DNA of 26,349 nucleotides from CAZNRY01 sp964575675 (GTDB taxonomy: Bacteria; Eisenbacteria; RBG-16-71-46; CAIMUX01; VGJL01), in contig CAZNRY010000034.1 of assembly GCA_964575675.1 (NCBI GenBank), positions 1-26,349 of the forward strand, in the 5' to 3' direction. Below the pieces are notes generated by a model. That model was not told where the DNA came from. It was given only the letters and a program-made list of their open reading frames with translations, and ran no database searches. Position numbers and translations under genes: made by a program. Positions 8,180-16,161 of this stretch are shown one piece after another; position 1 is the stretch's first letter; every line of letters starts with the position of its first letter.

Positions 8180-9083
8180 CCGAATCGTCTCGGTTCCGGT
8201 GGCCGAGTTGCGCCGCCGGCCGGACCATCGCTCCGAATGCGTCAGCGAGTGTCCGATGGGTTCGCATCTCCTCGTCCAGGATGCGCGGGACGGCGGACGT
8301 TGGTTGCGCGTCTTGGCGCCGGATGGATATCGGGCGTGGATCCGCAGCTGGGCGACGGCGAACGTCCCTCCCCGAGCGCGCAGGGAGGGCCTGGTCGTCC
8401 GGGTCATGGCGGCGGCCGTTCGCGCGCGCCCCGAGCGATCGGCGCCGATTGTGAGCCCCGTGCCGATGGGCGCGCGCCTGGGAGCAGGCATCGTCCGCGG
8501 GGGATGGCGGGTGGTCTTCATTCCGGACGGCAGGAAGGGGTGGATCGAGAGGGGCGCGGTAGAGGATGACGGCGTCGCGGCCGCGGGCGGGTTCTGGGGG
8601 CCGTGCCCCGTGCGGGGGCCGCGGCCTGCTGGCGCATCCTACGCGAGCGCCCGCATCGATCGATGCGTCGCACGCGCGTTGGATCTCCTCGGCGCTCCGT
8701 ATCGATGGGGCGGCGCGACGCCGTGGGGAATCGACTGCTCGGGACTGATCCGGCTGGTTCTCGGACTCGAGGGGGTCGCTGTGCCGCGCGATGCGCGCGA
8801 TCAGTACGAGGCCTTGCGGGAGTGGGAGCGGGCCGTTCGTCCGGCCGCCTTGCGGGCGGGCGATCTCGTCTTCTTCGGACCCGGCGGGGGGGCGATCGAT
8901 CACGTCGGCCTCGGGATCGGAACCCTTCCGGGGCGGATCATCCACTCCAGCGGCTGTGTGAGGATCTCCGGTCTGAACAAGCGGGACCCGAGGTTCGACT
9001 CCCTGCTCCGCGCGCGAGTCCGTGCGGTCGTCCGGCCTCCCCTCGCGGCGAGGCCCGTTCTTGGAAGGACGCGATCCAGATAA
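8148..9083 (+). CDS. SH3-SH3-NlpC/P60 cysteine peptidase (YkfC-like)
   Basis: Probable gamma-D-glutamyl-diamino acid endopeptidase cleaving peptidoglycan stem peptides; 311 aa. Two bacterial SH3-like domains (about 11-70 and 80-138) precede a NlpC/P60 domain (about 168-290). The catalytic residues are visible as Cys197 in DCSGL, His252 in DHVGLG and a third polar residue, His266, in IIHSSG. The PYRWGG motif sits before the Cys. The first SH3 domain begins around residue 11, which requires a start upstream of GTG 8199. ATG 8148 fits, though it has no strong ribosome binding site and overlaps the GWxTD gene by 32 bp, so translation may depend on coupling. No signal peptide is visible, so it may act on imported muropeptides in the cytoplasm, or the true start may differ. 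Confidence 0.88.
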   Translation: MSSSLPAACTDRIVSVPVAELRRRPDHRSECVSECPMGSHLLVQDARDGGRWLRVLAPDGYRAWIRSWATANVPPRARREGLVVRVMAAAVRARPERSAPIVSPVPMGARLGAGIVRGGWRVVFIPDGRKGWIERGAVEDDGVAAAGGFWGPCPVRGPRPAGASYASARIDRCVARALDLLGAPYRWGGATPWGIDCSGLIRLVLGLEGVAVPRDARDQYEALREWERAVRPAALRAGDLVFFGPGGGAIDHVGLGIGTLPGRIIHSSGCVRISGLNKRDPRFDSLLRARVRAVVRPPLAARPVLGRTRSR

Positions 9084-9153
9084 GGAAGAGTTCCAAGCTA
9101 CGCGCGGTCGCGGCCCGTGGAGCGGATAGCTCGAGGCGATGGCATGAGGATGG

Positions 9154-9182
9154 TTGACAAGAGGTCGGCTCGGCCGTAGATT
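9154..9182 (+). promoter_or_regulatory. Promoter of the hdr-flx operon
   Basis: TTGACA (9154-9159), 17-bp spacer, TAGATT (9177-9182; 4 of 6 matches to TATAAT). Transcription would start near 9189, leaving a leader of about 47 nt with GGGGAGG (9223-9229) before hdrC. This is the best -35/-10 pair in the window. Its -10 box overlaps the first two bases of the operator at 9181. Confidence 0.75.
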
Positions 9183-9198
9183 GTGAAGTAGATCACAA
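9181..9198 (+). promoter_or_regulatory. CRP/FNR/HcpR-type operator, perfect TTGTGA-N6-TCACAA palindrome
   Basis: TTGTGA-agtaga-TCACAA is a perfect 6-6-6 inverted repeat. It matches the CRP consensus TGTGA-N6-TCACA and the pattern proposed for HcpR in sulfate-reducing bacteria. It sits across the 3' end of the -10 box and the expected transcription start of the hdr-flx operon. That position favours repression, since classical activation by this family needs a site near -41 or further upstream. The regulator gene is not in this window. Confidence 0.75.
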
Positions 9199-9235
9199 GC
9201 TCTCCGGATCGCCAACTTGGGTGGGGAGGTGGACG

Positions 9236-9763
9236 ATGGCGGGTCCGTTGGCGGGTTTGCGCGTCCTCGTGGCGGAGGCCACGGGACAGAATCCATTTCG
9301 TTGCTACCAGTGCGGGAATTGCTCGGCTGGATGCCCGATGGCCGGCCGGGGGGACATGCTTCCCCACCAGGTATTCCGCCACCTTCAGCTCGGCGATGAC
9401 TTGCCCCTGCGGTCGCTCCAGCCGTGGCTTTGCGTCGGATGTCAGACGTGCGCGGCGCGCTGCCCTCAGGAACTCGACCTCTCACTGGTGATGGATGCGA
9501 TTCGCGCGGAGGCGGTCCGTCGGGGGACGGTCCCGGCGGAAGCCCGGCGCATTGCACTCTTCAACCGCGTCTTCCTCGATCAGATCCTCTCCGGAGGAAG
9601 ATTGAAGGAAGTCGAGCTCGCGGCGATGTACAACCTGCGCTCGCTCGATCCATTCCAGAATGTGCTTTCCCTGCCGGCGCTGATCAAGCGCGGGAAGATT
9701 CGCCTCGGAGGGAAGATTCTGCGGGGCCCCGGCGCCGCGCGGCGGGCGGGGAGGCCGTCATGA
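9236..9763 (+). CDS. hdrC: Heterodisulfide reductase-like subunit C (HdrC)
   Basis: Soluble iron-sulfur electron-transfer subunit of 175 aa. Two [4Fe-4S] motifs are visible: CYQCGNCSAGCP (near residue 23) and CVGCQTCAARCP (near residue 64), followed by a helical C-terminal part ending with a basic tail. HdrC passes electrons between the HdrA and HdrB subunits. ATG 9236 is preceded at good distance by GGGGAGG (9223-9229); an in-frame GTG at 9221 is less likely because it lies before that site. The stop overlaps hdrB as ATGA. It is the first gene of the six-gene operon and lies directly behind the TTGACA promoter and palindromic operator. Confidence 0.93.
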   Translation: MAGPLAGLRVLVAEATGQNPFRCYQCGNCSAGCPMAGRGDMLPHQVFRHLQLGDDLPLRSLQPWLCVGCQTCAARCPQELDLSLVMDAIRAEAVRRGTVPAEARRIALFNRVFLDQILSGGRLKEVELAAMYNLRSLDPFQNVLSLPALIKRGKIRLGGKILRGPGAARRAGRPS

Positions 9764-10647
9764 GCCGCTTCTCGTACTTCCCCGGCTGCTCGCTGCATGC
9801 CACCGCGCGCGAGTACGACGAGTCGATCCGCGCGGTCGCGGGACTCCTGGACATGGAACTGAAGGAGATCGAGGACTGGTGCTGCTGCGGCGCGACGCCC
9901 GCCCACTCGCTCGATCCCGATGCCGCTCGGATCCTAGGATTCTGGAATCTCGCACACGCTTCCGGGGAAGGGGGCCAGGCGGTCCTGACCGGTTGCGCCT
10001 CCTGTTTCTCGCGCCTTCGCGCCGCGCGGACGGAGCTCCGGGAGCACCCGGATCATTCCGCGCATGCCATCGCCCGGATCGGACTTCCCGTCGATCCGGG
10101 AATCGAGGTCCTTCACATCGCTCAGGTCCTCGCATCGCCCGAGATGCGGGAGAAGATCGGCGCCGCGCTCAAGCGGCCCCTGGATGGCCTCAAGGTCGCA
10201 TGCTACTACGGTTGCCTCTTGACCCGTCCCCGGGGTACGGACGCCGTCGACGATTGCGAAGAGCCGCAGATCCTCGAGAATTTGGTCCGTCTGGCGGGGG
10301 GAGAGCCGATCGATTGGCCGCTGCGCCTCGACTGTTGTGGCGCATCGATGGCTCTACCCCGCCCGGATGTCGTTCGGGATCTGTCGGGCAAGATCCTCGC
10401 GATGGCGCACGAGCGGGGGGCGCAAGTCGTCATGGTCGCTTGCCCGCTCTGCCATTCGAACCTCGACTTCCTGCAGGAGGCGATCGCGCGGGAGCGCAGG
10501 CACTCCTTCCGCATCCCGGTCCTCTACCTGACGGAGCTGATCGGGCTCGCGATGGGGATCGCCCCGGACCGGTTGGGTCTCAAGCGTCACTTCGTGCCGG
10601 TCAACGTGGACGATCTGCTTCCGGCGGCGGAGGCAGACCGTGTCTAG
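9760..10647 (+). CDS. hdrB: Heterodisulfide reductase-like subunit B (HdrB)
   Basis: Soluble catalytic disulfide-reducing subunit of 295 aa. It carries two CCG domains (Cys-rich, CX(n)CCGX(n)CXXC): Cys10, Cys42-Cys43-Gly, Cys79 and Cys82 for the first, and Cys148, Cys192-Cys193-Gly, Cys228 and Cys231 for the second. In methanogen HdrB such motifs bind two non-cubane [4Fe-4S] clusters that cleave the heterodisulfide. Bacteria lack CoM-S-S-CoB in general; in bacterial Flx-Hdr systems a DsrC-type protein disulfide has been proposed as acceptor, but no dsrC is present here. The start overlaps hdrC as ATGA, and the end overlaps hdrA by 8 bp. Confidence 0.94.
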   Translation: MSRFSYFPGCSLHATAREYDESIRAVAGLLDMELKEIEDWCCCGATPAHSLDPDAARILGFWNLAHASGEGGQAVLTGCASCFSRLRAARTELREHPDHSAHAIARIGLPVDPGIEVLHIAQVLASPEMREKIGAALKRPLDGLKVACYYGCLLTRPRGTDAVDDCEEPQILENLVRLAGGEPIDWPLRLDCCGASMALPRPDVVRDLSGKILAMAHERGAQVVMVACPLCHSNLDFLQEAIARERRHSFRIPVLYLTELIGLAMGIAPDRLGLKRHFVPVNVDDLLPAAEADRV

Positions 10648-12640
10648 GATCGGCGTCTTCGTCTGTCACTGCGGTGAGAACATCGGGCGGACCGTCGATT
10701 GCGTGAGGGTCGCCGAGGCGGCGAAGAGCCTTCCCGGCGTCCGCTACTCGACCGATTACAAGTACATGTGCTCCGATCCGGGACAGAACATGATTCGATC
10801 GGCGATCCGGGAGCACAAGCTCGACGGCGTCGTCGTCGCCGCCTGCAGTCCCGCGATGCACGAGCCGACGTTCCGCCGCGCCGCCGCGGGCGAGGGGCTG
10901 AACCCCTTCCGTTGTGAGATGGTGAACGCCCGCGAGCATTGCTCCTGGGTCCACGAGGATCGCGAGGAGGCGACGGAGAAGGCGATCGACCTCGTCCGGA
11001 TGATGATCGAGAAGGTCAAGCGCAACGAGGATCTCTTCCCGATCCAGGTGCCAATCACGCGCCGGGCGCTCGTCGTGGGCGGGGGGATCGCGGGGATCCA
11101 GGCCGCGCTGGACCTCGCGAACGCCGGGACCCCCGTCGTGATGGTCGAGAGGGATCCGTCGATAGGCGGGCACATGAGCCAGCTTTCGGAGACCTTTCCG
11201 ACGCTGGACTGCTCGCAGTGCATTCTGACCCCCCGGATGGTCGAGGTCGCGCAGCACCCGCTCATCACGCTCCATACATACTCCGAGGTCGAGAAGGTCG
11301 AAGGGTACATCGGCAACTTCCGCGTGACCGTCCGCAAGAAGGCGCGTTACGTGGACATCTCGAAATGCACCGGCTGCGGCGTCTGCCAGCAGAAATGTCC
11401 GCAGAAGAATCTGCCGTCCGTCTTCGACGCGGGGCTCGGCGCGCGGGCGGCGATCTACATCCCCTTCCCGCAAGCCGTGCCGAACAAGCCCGTGATCGAC
11501 CGCGAGAACTGCACCTACTTCAAGAACGGGAAGTGCGGCGTCTGCAAGAAGCTCTGCGGCCCGCAGGCGGTTGACTTCGAGCAGGCCGACGAGCTCGTGA
11601 CTGAGGAGGTTGGGGCAGTCGTCCTCGCGACCGGCTACTCGCTCTACTCGATCGGAGAACAGGAGAACGGCTCGCTCCGCGGTTATCCCGAATACGGCGG
11701 CGGAAAGCTCGCCGACGTCATCGATGGGCTCCAATTCGAGAGACTCGCTTCCGCCTCCGGGCCGACGGGGGGCGAGATCCGCCGTCCGTCGGACGGCAAG
11801 ATCCCGAAGACGGTCGTCTTCCTCCAGTGCATCGGCAGCCGCGATGCGTCGAAGGGGATCGAGTACTGCTCGAAGGTCTGCTGCATGTACACGGCGAAGC
11901 ACGCTCTTCTCTACAAGCACAAGGTCCACGACGGGCAGGCGGTCGTTTTCTACATGGACGTGCGGGCCCCCGGAAAGGGGTACGACGAATTCGTTCGGCG
12001 GGCCGTCGAGGAGGACGAGGTTCTCTATCTCCGGGGGCGCGTCTCGCGCATGTATGAGGACAAGGGGCAGATTGTCGTTTCGGGCGTGGATACCCTTTCG
12101 GCGCAGGTGGTCGAGCTCCGCGCCGATCTCGTCGTGCTTGCGACGGCGATCCGCTCGCAGCCGGGCGCGGGCCGCTTGGCCCAGAAGTTCGGGGTCGGCT
12201 ACGACGCGCACGCATTCTACTCCGAGGCGCATCCGAAGCTCAGGCCCGTTGAGTCGGCCGCGGCGGGCGTGTTCCTCGCCGGCGCCTGCCAGGGGCCGAA
12301 GGATATTCCCGAATCGGTCGCGCAGGCGAGCGCGACCGCGGCCAAGGTCGCCGTCCTCTTCTCGAAAGCGATCCTCGAGCGCGAGCCGATCGTCGCCCGC
12401 GTGAACGAAGCAGTGTGCGCCGGGTGTTTCGCCTGCAAAGAGGTCTGCCCCTACGGGGCGGTGGAGGTTTTCGAGGTTCGCGATCGCCAGGGCCGGCTCT
12501 TGCGGAAGGTCGCGCGGATCAACGCGGGCGTCTGCAACGGCTGCGGGACCTGCCAAGCAACCTGTCCTTCGAAATCTGTCGAACTGGCCGGATACACGGA
12601 TGAGCAGATCTTCGCGCAGATCGCGGCCCTTAGGCCGTAG
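10640..12640 (+). CDS. hdrA: Heterodisulfide reductase-like subunit A (HdrA), flavin-bifurcating core
   Basis: Flavoprotein of 666 aa, expected to be the electron-bifurcating core. The N-terminal domain starts IGVFVCHCGENIG. The FAD-binding motif is GGGIAGIQA (147-155). Cysteine clusters follow: C243/246/249/253 (CTGCGVCQQKCP), then C291/299/302/306, and two C-terminal ferredoxin motifs at C593/596/599/603 and C632/635/638/642. A second flavoprotein half with FLQCIGSRD (394-402) and a terminal ATA...FLAGACQGPKDI stretch are typical. GTG 10640 is chosen because GGAGG lies about 6 bp upstream and overlaps the hdrB end. Its six iron-sulfur-type motifs and full length suggest an intact enzyme. 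It would take electrons from the Flx part and split them between HdrB and ferredoxin. Confidence 0.95.
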   Translation: MSRIGVFVCHCGENIGRTVDCVRVAEAAKSLPGVRYSTDYKYMCSDPGQNMIRSAIREHKLDGVVVAACSPAMHEPTFRRAAAGEGLNPFRCEMVNAREHCSWVHEDREEATEKAIDLVRMMIEKVKRNEDLFPIQVPITRRALVVGGGIAGIQAALDLANAGTPVVMVERDPSIGGHMSQLSETFPTLDCSQCILTPRMVEVAQHPLITLHTYSEVEKVEGYIGNFRVTVRKKARYVDISKCTGCGVCQQKCPQKNLPSVFDAGLGARAAIYIPFPQAVPNKPVIDRENCTYFKNGKCGVCKKLCGPQAVDFEQADELVTEEVGAVVLATGYSLYSIGEQENGSLRGYPEYGGGKLADVIDGLQFERLASASGPTGGEIRRPSDGKIPKTVVFLQCIGSRDASKGIEYCSKVCCMYTAKHALLYKHKVHDGQAVVFYMDVRAPGKGYDEFVRRAVEEDEVLYLRGRVSRMYEDKGQIVVSGVDTLSAQVVELRADLVVLATAIRSQPGAGRLAQKFGVGYDAHAFYSEAHPKLRPVESAAAGVFLAGACQGPKDIPESVAQASATAAKVAVLFSKAILEREPIVARVNEAVCAGCFACKEVCPYGAVEVFEVRDRQGRLLRKVARINAGVCNGCGTCQATCPSKSVELAGYTDEQIFAQIAALRP

Positions 12641-12658
12641 GGCGCGAGGGAGACGACG

Positions 12659-13918
12659 ATGAGTACTGAAGCCGGGAAGAATGCGCAGGCAGCGTGGCAG
12701 CCACGGATAGCGGCCTTCGTCTGCCGGTGGTGTACGTATGCGGGCGCGGACCTCGCGGGGACGAGCCGCCTGAAGTACCCGCCCCAGATCCGGATCGTGA
12801 AACTCCCCTGCACGGGGCGGATCGATCCGCTCTTCCTGCTGCGGGCGTTTCAGATGGGAGCCGACGGGATTCTCGTCTCCGGATGCCACCCCGGCGACTG
12901 CCACTACGCGAGCGGCAACTACATCGCGCGGCGGCGCTGGACCCTCTTCCGCGTGTTGCTCGACTACGTTGGTCTCGAGCCCGAGCGCGTTCACTTCTCC
13001 TGGGTCTCCGCGGCCGAGGGAGCGAAGTTCGTCGATGTCGTGAAGAAGGTGACCGATTCGATCCGCTCGGTCGGACCGTTCTCCGGCTTCGCCCCGCCGG
13101 AGGATGCGATAACGATCGGATCCGTCAAGAGGAACAGCCGCGCTGCCTCGGGCAGCGACGGCCGGATCGATGTCGCACCGATGAAGAACGATCTCGCCTC
13201 GGGTGGGGTGCGAGCAATCCTTGGGTTCTGGACGGGCCGGCGGGCGGGAAGCCTGCGACCAGCATGGATCACCGATCCTGCCGGCCTCGACCGGATCCGC
13301 TATTTGCCCGAAGCACATCCATCGCTCGTGACCTATCTTGTCCGCCGGATGCGTCAGGAACCCGAGGGGATCTACGGGATCGTCGCGGGACCGCACGATC
13401 GCGAGGCCATCGAGATCCTTGCGGCGGAGGATCAGGTCGATCCGGCAAGGGTCAAGATCTACGGGCAGCAGGGCGACTCACCCGATAGGTCGAGTAGCGA
13501 GGTGTCTGACATCTATGGCGTGCCGGGGATGGACCGCCCCGCGCGCGAGCGATGGGCCTTCTGGACGGCGCAGTTCGCACAGTGCTTGCGTTGCAACGCC
13601 TGCCGGGAGGGGTGCCCGCTCTGCAGTTGCGTGCGATGCGTGGCGGACAAGACGCGCCCGCGATGGATCGACTCGTCCTCGACCCCGGCGGGGAACTGGG
13701 TCTGGAACGTGACGCGGGCGTTTCATCTCGCGGGACGGTGCGTCGATTGCGGCGGCTGCACGGAGGCCTGCCCCGTCGGGATCCCGCTCGGCGCGTTGAA
13801 CTTGCAGATGAAGCGCGCGGCCGAGAGGGCCTTCGGACCGCCGCGATCGGATGAGAAGGGGCGGCGATCGCCGCTCGTCACGTTCCGCGTCGAGGACGAA
13901 GCGCCCTTCATTCTGTAA
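12659..13918 (+). CDS. MvhD/FlxD-like subunit fused to a FlxC-like double-cluster ferredoxin
   Basis: A 419-aa protein with two parts. Residues about 15-140 form an MvhD/FlxD domain: CRWC (22-25), Cys51 in LPCTGRID, and SGCHPGDCHY with Cys76 and Cys81. This domain carries the [2Fe-2S] cluster that docks an electron donor on HdrA. Residues about 180-275 have no motif I recognise. Residues 300-395 carry two cluster sites: C309/312/315/319, immediately followed by extra cysteines 322, 324 and 327, and C361/364/367/371 (CVDCGGCTEACPVG). In known flx-hdr clusters FlxC and FlxD are usually separate; the fusion is inferred from this architecture. ATG 12659 has GAGGGAG 6 bp upstream and lies 18 bp after hdrA. 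Confidence 0.85.
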   Translation: MSTEAGKNAQAAWQPRIAAFVCRWCTYAGADLAGTSRLKYPPQIRIVKLPCTGRIDPLFLLRAFQMGADGILVSGCHPGDCHYASGNYIARRRWTLFRVLLDYVGLEPERVHFSWVSAAEGAKFVDVVKKVTDSIRSVGPFSGFAPPEDAITIGSVKRNSRAASGSDGRIDVAPMKNDLASGGVRAILGFWTGRRAGSLRPAWITDPAGLDRIRYLPEAHPSLVTYLVRRMRQEPEGIYGIVAGPHDREAIEILAAEDQVDPARVKIYGQQGDSPDRSSSEVSDIYGVPGMDRPARERWAFWTAQFAQCLRCNACREGCPLCSCVRCVADKTRPRWIDSSSTPAGNWVWNVTRAFHLAGRCVDCGGCTEACPVGIPLGALNLQMKRAAERAFGPPRSDEKGRRSPLVTFRVEDEAPFIL

Positions 13919-13933
13919 GACGGGGAGGTCGTG

Positions 13934-14953
13934 ATGGGAGATCTCTGGACACTGAGCGATCTCAAGGGGTGGGTCCGCGGCCTTCTCGAGAATCATCGGG
14001 TCGTTGCGCCCGTGGCCGGGCCCTACGGGGCCGTGTGGTCGGAGGTCAAGAACCCCGATGCGATCGCGTGGGACTACGGCCGGACCGTCGTTTCGCCGCG
14101 CTCGTGGCTGCTGCCCCGATCGGAGCCGCTGTTCCGCTACGATCTGGCGGAGAACCCGCCGAAGATCGAGGAGCCGCCGATCGCGGCTCCGCGGACGGTC
14201 CTCCTGCTGCTGCGGTCCTGCGATGTTGCGGGCATGCGCGCGCTCGACTCCGTGATGCGCTGGGATTACACGGACGAACCGTTCGAGGCCCGGCGGGCCG
14301 CAACCCTTCTCGTCTCCCTGGGCTGCCGCGAGGCTCCTTCTCCCGATGGCTGCTTCTGCACGGCGGCGGGCCTCGATCCGCGGTGGGCGCCTGGGGCCGA
14401 CGTCGCCATCGAATCGGTCGACGAAAACGGGGAACGACGCTTCCGGGTCGTCGCACAGACCGACGCGGGGCGTGCGAGCCTCGAAGGAGCCCCAAAGCCA
14501 CACGCGGAAGGGGGGCCGGTCGGGCCACCGGTCCAAACGATGCCGCTCGACCTCGATGCGGCGCGCGCCTGGATGCGCGGGCACTTCGACGACCCGTTGT
14601 GGGAGAAGGCTTCCGAATCCTGCCTGGGCTGCGGCGCTTGCGCGTTCGTCTGTCCGAGCTGTCACTGCTTCGACGTCGTGGACGAAGGGGACTGGCGCCG
14701 CGGAGAGCGCGTCCGCAACTGGGACTCGTGCGCCTTCGGACACTTCACCGTCCACGCGACGGGTCACAACCCGCGCCCGCGCCAATCGACCCGCTACCGC
14801 CAGCGGATCTATCACAAGTTCATCTACTATCCCGACAAGTTCGGCCACCTCCTCTGCACCGGCTGCGGCCGCTGCGTCGACGGCTGCCCGGGAGGGGTGG
14901 ATCTGATCGAGATCCTCCAGGAGTGCGCCGCGAAGGAGGGGAGTCCCGCATGA
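13934..14953 (+). CDS. flxB: FlxB-like 4Fe-4S dicluster protein (sulfhydrogenase beta-subunit family)
   Basis: Soluble electron-transfer subunit of 339 aa. The N-terminal two thirds resemble HydB of sulfhydrogenases, with SPRSWLLPRSEPLFRYD (54-70) and LLLRSCDVAGMRALD (91-105). The C-terminal third carries two [4Fe-4S] sites at C230/233/236/240 and C308/311/314/318, plus extra cysteines at 243 and 245. It would relay electrons between the FAD/NAD(P)H subunit FlxA and the FlxC/FlxD part. ATG 13934 is preferred to GTG 13931 because GGGGAGG at 13922-13928 is spaced better. The stop overlaps the next gene as ATGA, as expected for a stoichiometric complex. Confidence 0.88.
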   Translation: MGDLWTLSDLKGWVRGLLENHRVVAPVAGPYGAVWSEVKNPDAIAWDYGRTVVSPRSWLLPRSEPLFRYDLAENPPKIEEPPIAAPRTVLLLLRSCDVAGMRALDSVMRWDYTDEPFEARRAATLLVSLGCREAPSPDGCFCTAAGLDPRWAPGADVAIESVDENGERRFRVVAQTDAGRASLEGAPKPHAEGGPVGPPVQTMPLDLDAARAWMRGHFDDPLWEKASESCLGCGACAFVCPSCHCFDVVDEGDWRRGERVRNWDSCAFGHFTVHATGHNPRPRQSTRYRQRIYHKFIYYPDKFGHLLCTGCGRCVDGCPGGVDLIEILQECAAKEGSPA

Positions 14954-15786
14954 GGCTCTACACGCCGCATCTGATGCGGATCGACGAGGTGCGGCAGGAG
15001 ACGCCGGACGTCAAGACATTCAAGCTGAAGTTCCTCGACCCCGAGATGCAGGAGAGATTCTCCTTCCGGGCGGGACAGTTCGGCCTCTATTCGTCCTTCG
15101 GGGAAGGAGAATCGACGTTCTGCATCGCCTCGCCCCCGACCTGGAAGGATCATATCGAGTGCACCTTCCGGGCGGTCGGCAAGGTGACCGACGCCCTCTC
15201 GAAGAAAGAGGAAGGCGACGTGATCGGCTTCCGGGGTCCGTACGGCAACGTCTTCCCGCTCGAGAAGCTCGAGGGCAAGGACCTTCTCTTCGTGATCGGC
15301 GGGATCGCCCTGCCCCCCATGCGATGCTTGATCTGGAACGTTCTCGATCTCCGGGAGAAGTTCGGAAAGGTGAAGATCGTCTACGGGGCGCGCACGGTCT
15401 CCGATCTCGTCTACAAGGACGAGCTGAAGCAGTGGGAAGAGCGGCCCGACGTCGAACTGGTCACAACGGTCGATCCGGGCGGCGAGACGCCCGACTGGAA
15501 GGGGAAGATCGGGTTCGTCCCGACCGTCCTCGACCAGTACGCCCCGGGCTCGAACAACACTCTCGCCTTCGTCTGTGGTCCGCCGATCATGATCAAGTTC
15601 TCGATGCCGGTCCTGGAAAAACTCGGGTTCGCGCCCCCGCAGATCTACACGACTCTCGAGAACCGGATGAAGTGCGGGGTCGGCAAGTGCGGCCGCTGCA
15701 ACATCGGCGGCCTCTACGTCTGCAAGGAAGGGCCGGTCTTCACGGCCGAGGAGCTGACCGCGCTGCCCATGGGGAGCGACTACTAG
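14950..15786 (+). CDS. flxA: FlxA-like NAD(P)H-binding flavoprotein (HydG/PyrK family)
   Basis: Predicted NAD(P)H-oxidising entry subunit, 278 aa. A ferredoxin-NADP-reductase-type FAD domain (FRAGQFGLYS, 39-48; FCIAS, 57-61) is followed by a nucleotide-binding domain with GGIALPPMRCL (117-127) and CGPPIMI (209-215). A C-terminal iron-sulfur site uses C242, C247, C250 and C258. The nicotinamide donor cannot be decided from sequence alone. AAGGAGGG lies upstream of ATG 14950, which overlaps the flxB stop. The stop codon TAG (15784-15786) lies inside the left CTAG terminus of repeat copy B, so the element sits exactly at the end of this gene without changing the protein. It is the last gene of the operon. 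Confidence 0.92.
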   Translation: MRLYTPHLMRIDEVRQETPDVKTFKLKFLDPEMQERFSFRAGQFGLYSSFGEGESTFCIASPPTWKDHIECTFRAVGKVTDALSKKEEGDVIGFRGPYGNVFPLEKLEGKDLLFVIGGIALPPMRCLIWNVLDLREKFGKVKIVYGARTVSDLVYKDELKQWEERPDVELVTTVDPGGETPDWKGKIGFVPTVLDQYAPGSNNTLAFVCGPPIMIKFSMPVLEKLGFAPPQIYTTLENRMKCGVGKCGRCNIGGLYVCKEGPVFTAEELTALPMGSDY

Positions 15787-15968
15787 CCCGCATTTCTCAC
15801 CAACATTCTGCTGCAACGGCGCGTACGCCACACCTGCTGCGCCGCGCTCGCTCGGCCTCCTCGGCATACTGCACCGAGTATGCCTGCGTCGTTCTCGCAT
15901 CGCGCGACTTGCATCTCCGGCCCTCTGACGTCGTTTCGCGACGAACGGTGGTGAGAAATGCGGGCTAG
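15783..15968 (+). repeat. Dispersed palindromic repeat, copy B
   Basis: Same family as copies A and C, 186 bp, with intact CTAG at both ends (15783-15786 and 15965-15968). The terminal inverted repeats are perfect over 20 bp. The central palindrome is extended to GCATACT-gcaccg-AGTATGC, so a substitution on each side preserves pairing compared with copies A and C. This copy is the most diverged of the three, mainly in its left arm, which also has a one-base length difference. It overlaps the flxA stop codon. Confidence 0.93.
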
Positions 15969-16017
15969 CCCATTCACGCGGTCCGCGATTGTCAACGGCT
16001 TGGCGGGAAGTTTGGCG

Positions 16018-16050
16018 AAGGGGCTCGGATCGAATGGATCCGGGCCCCTT
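16018..16050 (+). terminator. Hairpin terminator candidate after the hdr-flx operon
   Basis: A 14-bp stem (16018-16031 pairing with 16037-16050, one T-G wobble) closes a 5-nt loop and is followed by a pyrimidine-rich tail (CCTGTCCTTC) without a long T-run. It lies after repeat copy B and before the response-regulator gene, so it fits as the end of the hdr-flx transcript. The remaining sequence to 16161 holds no gene and no convincing promoter. Confidence 0.6.
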
Positions 16051-16161
16051 CCTGTCCTTCATGAGCGGGGAACCGCCGCATCCGCCGAGTGGTAGACTCC
16101 CCACGAACAGCGATTCCCGGGCGGAGGCCTGTCCGCTGATACGACCCTGGAGAGGACAAGC

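Noticed and set aside
10601..13396. A 931-codon open frame on the minus strand
   Set aside because: It lies antisense to hdrA and neighbours, is rich in Arg/Asp/Gly/Ala without any family motif, and is a codon-bias shadow of the GC-rich genes on the plus strand.
15990..15995. TTGACA on the minus strand after repeat copy B
   Set aside because: No matching -10 box at 16-18 bp and no minus-strand gene to serve.
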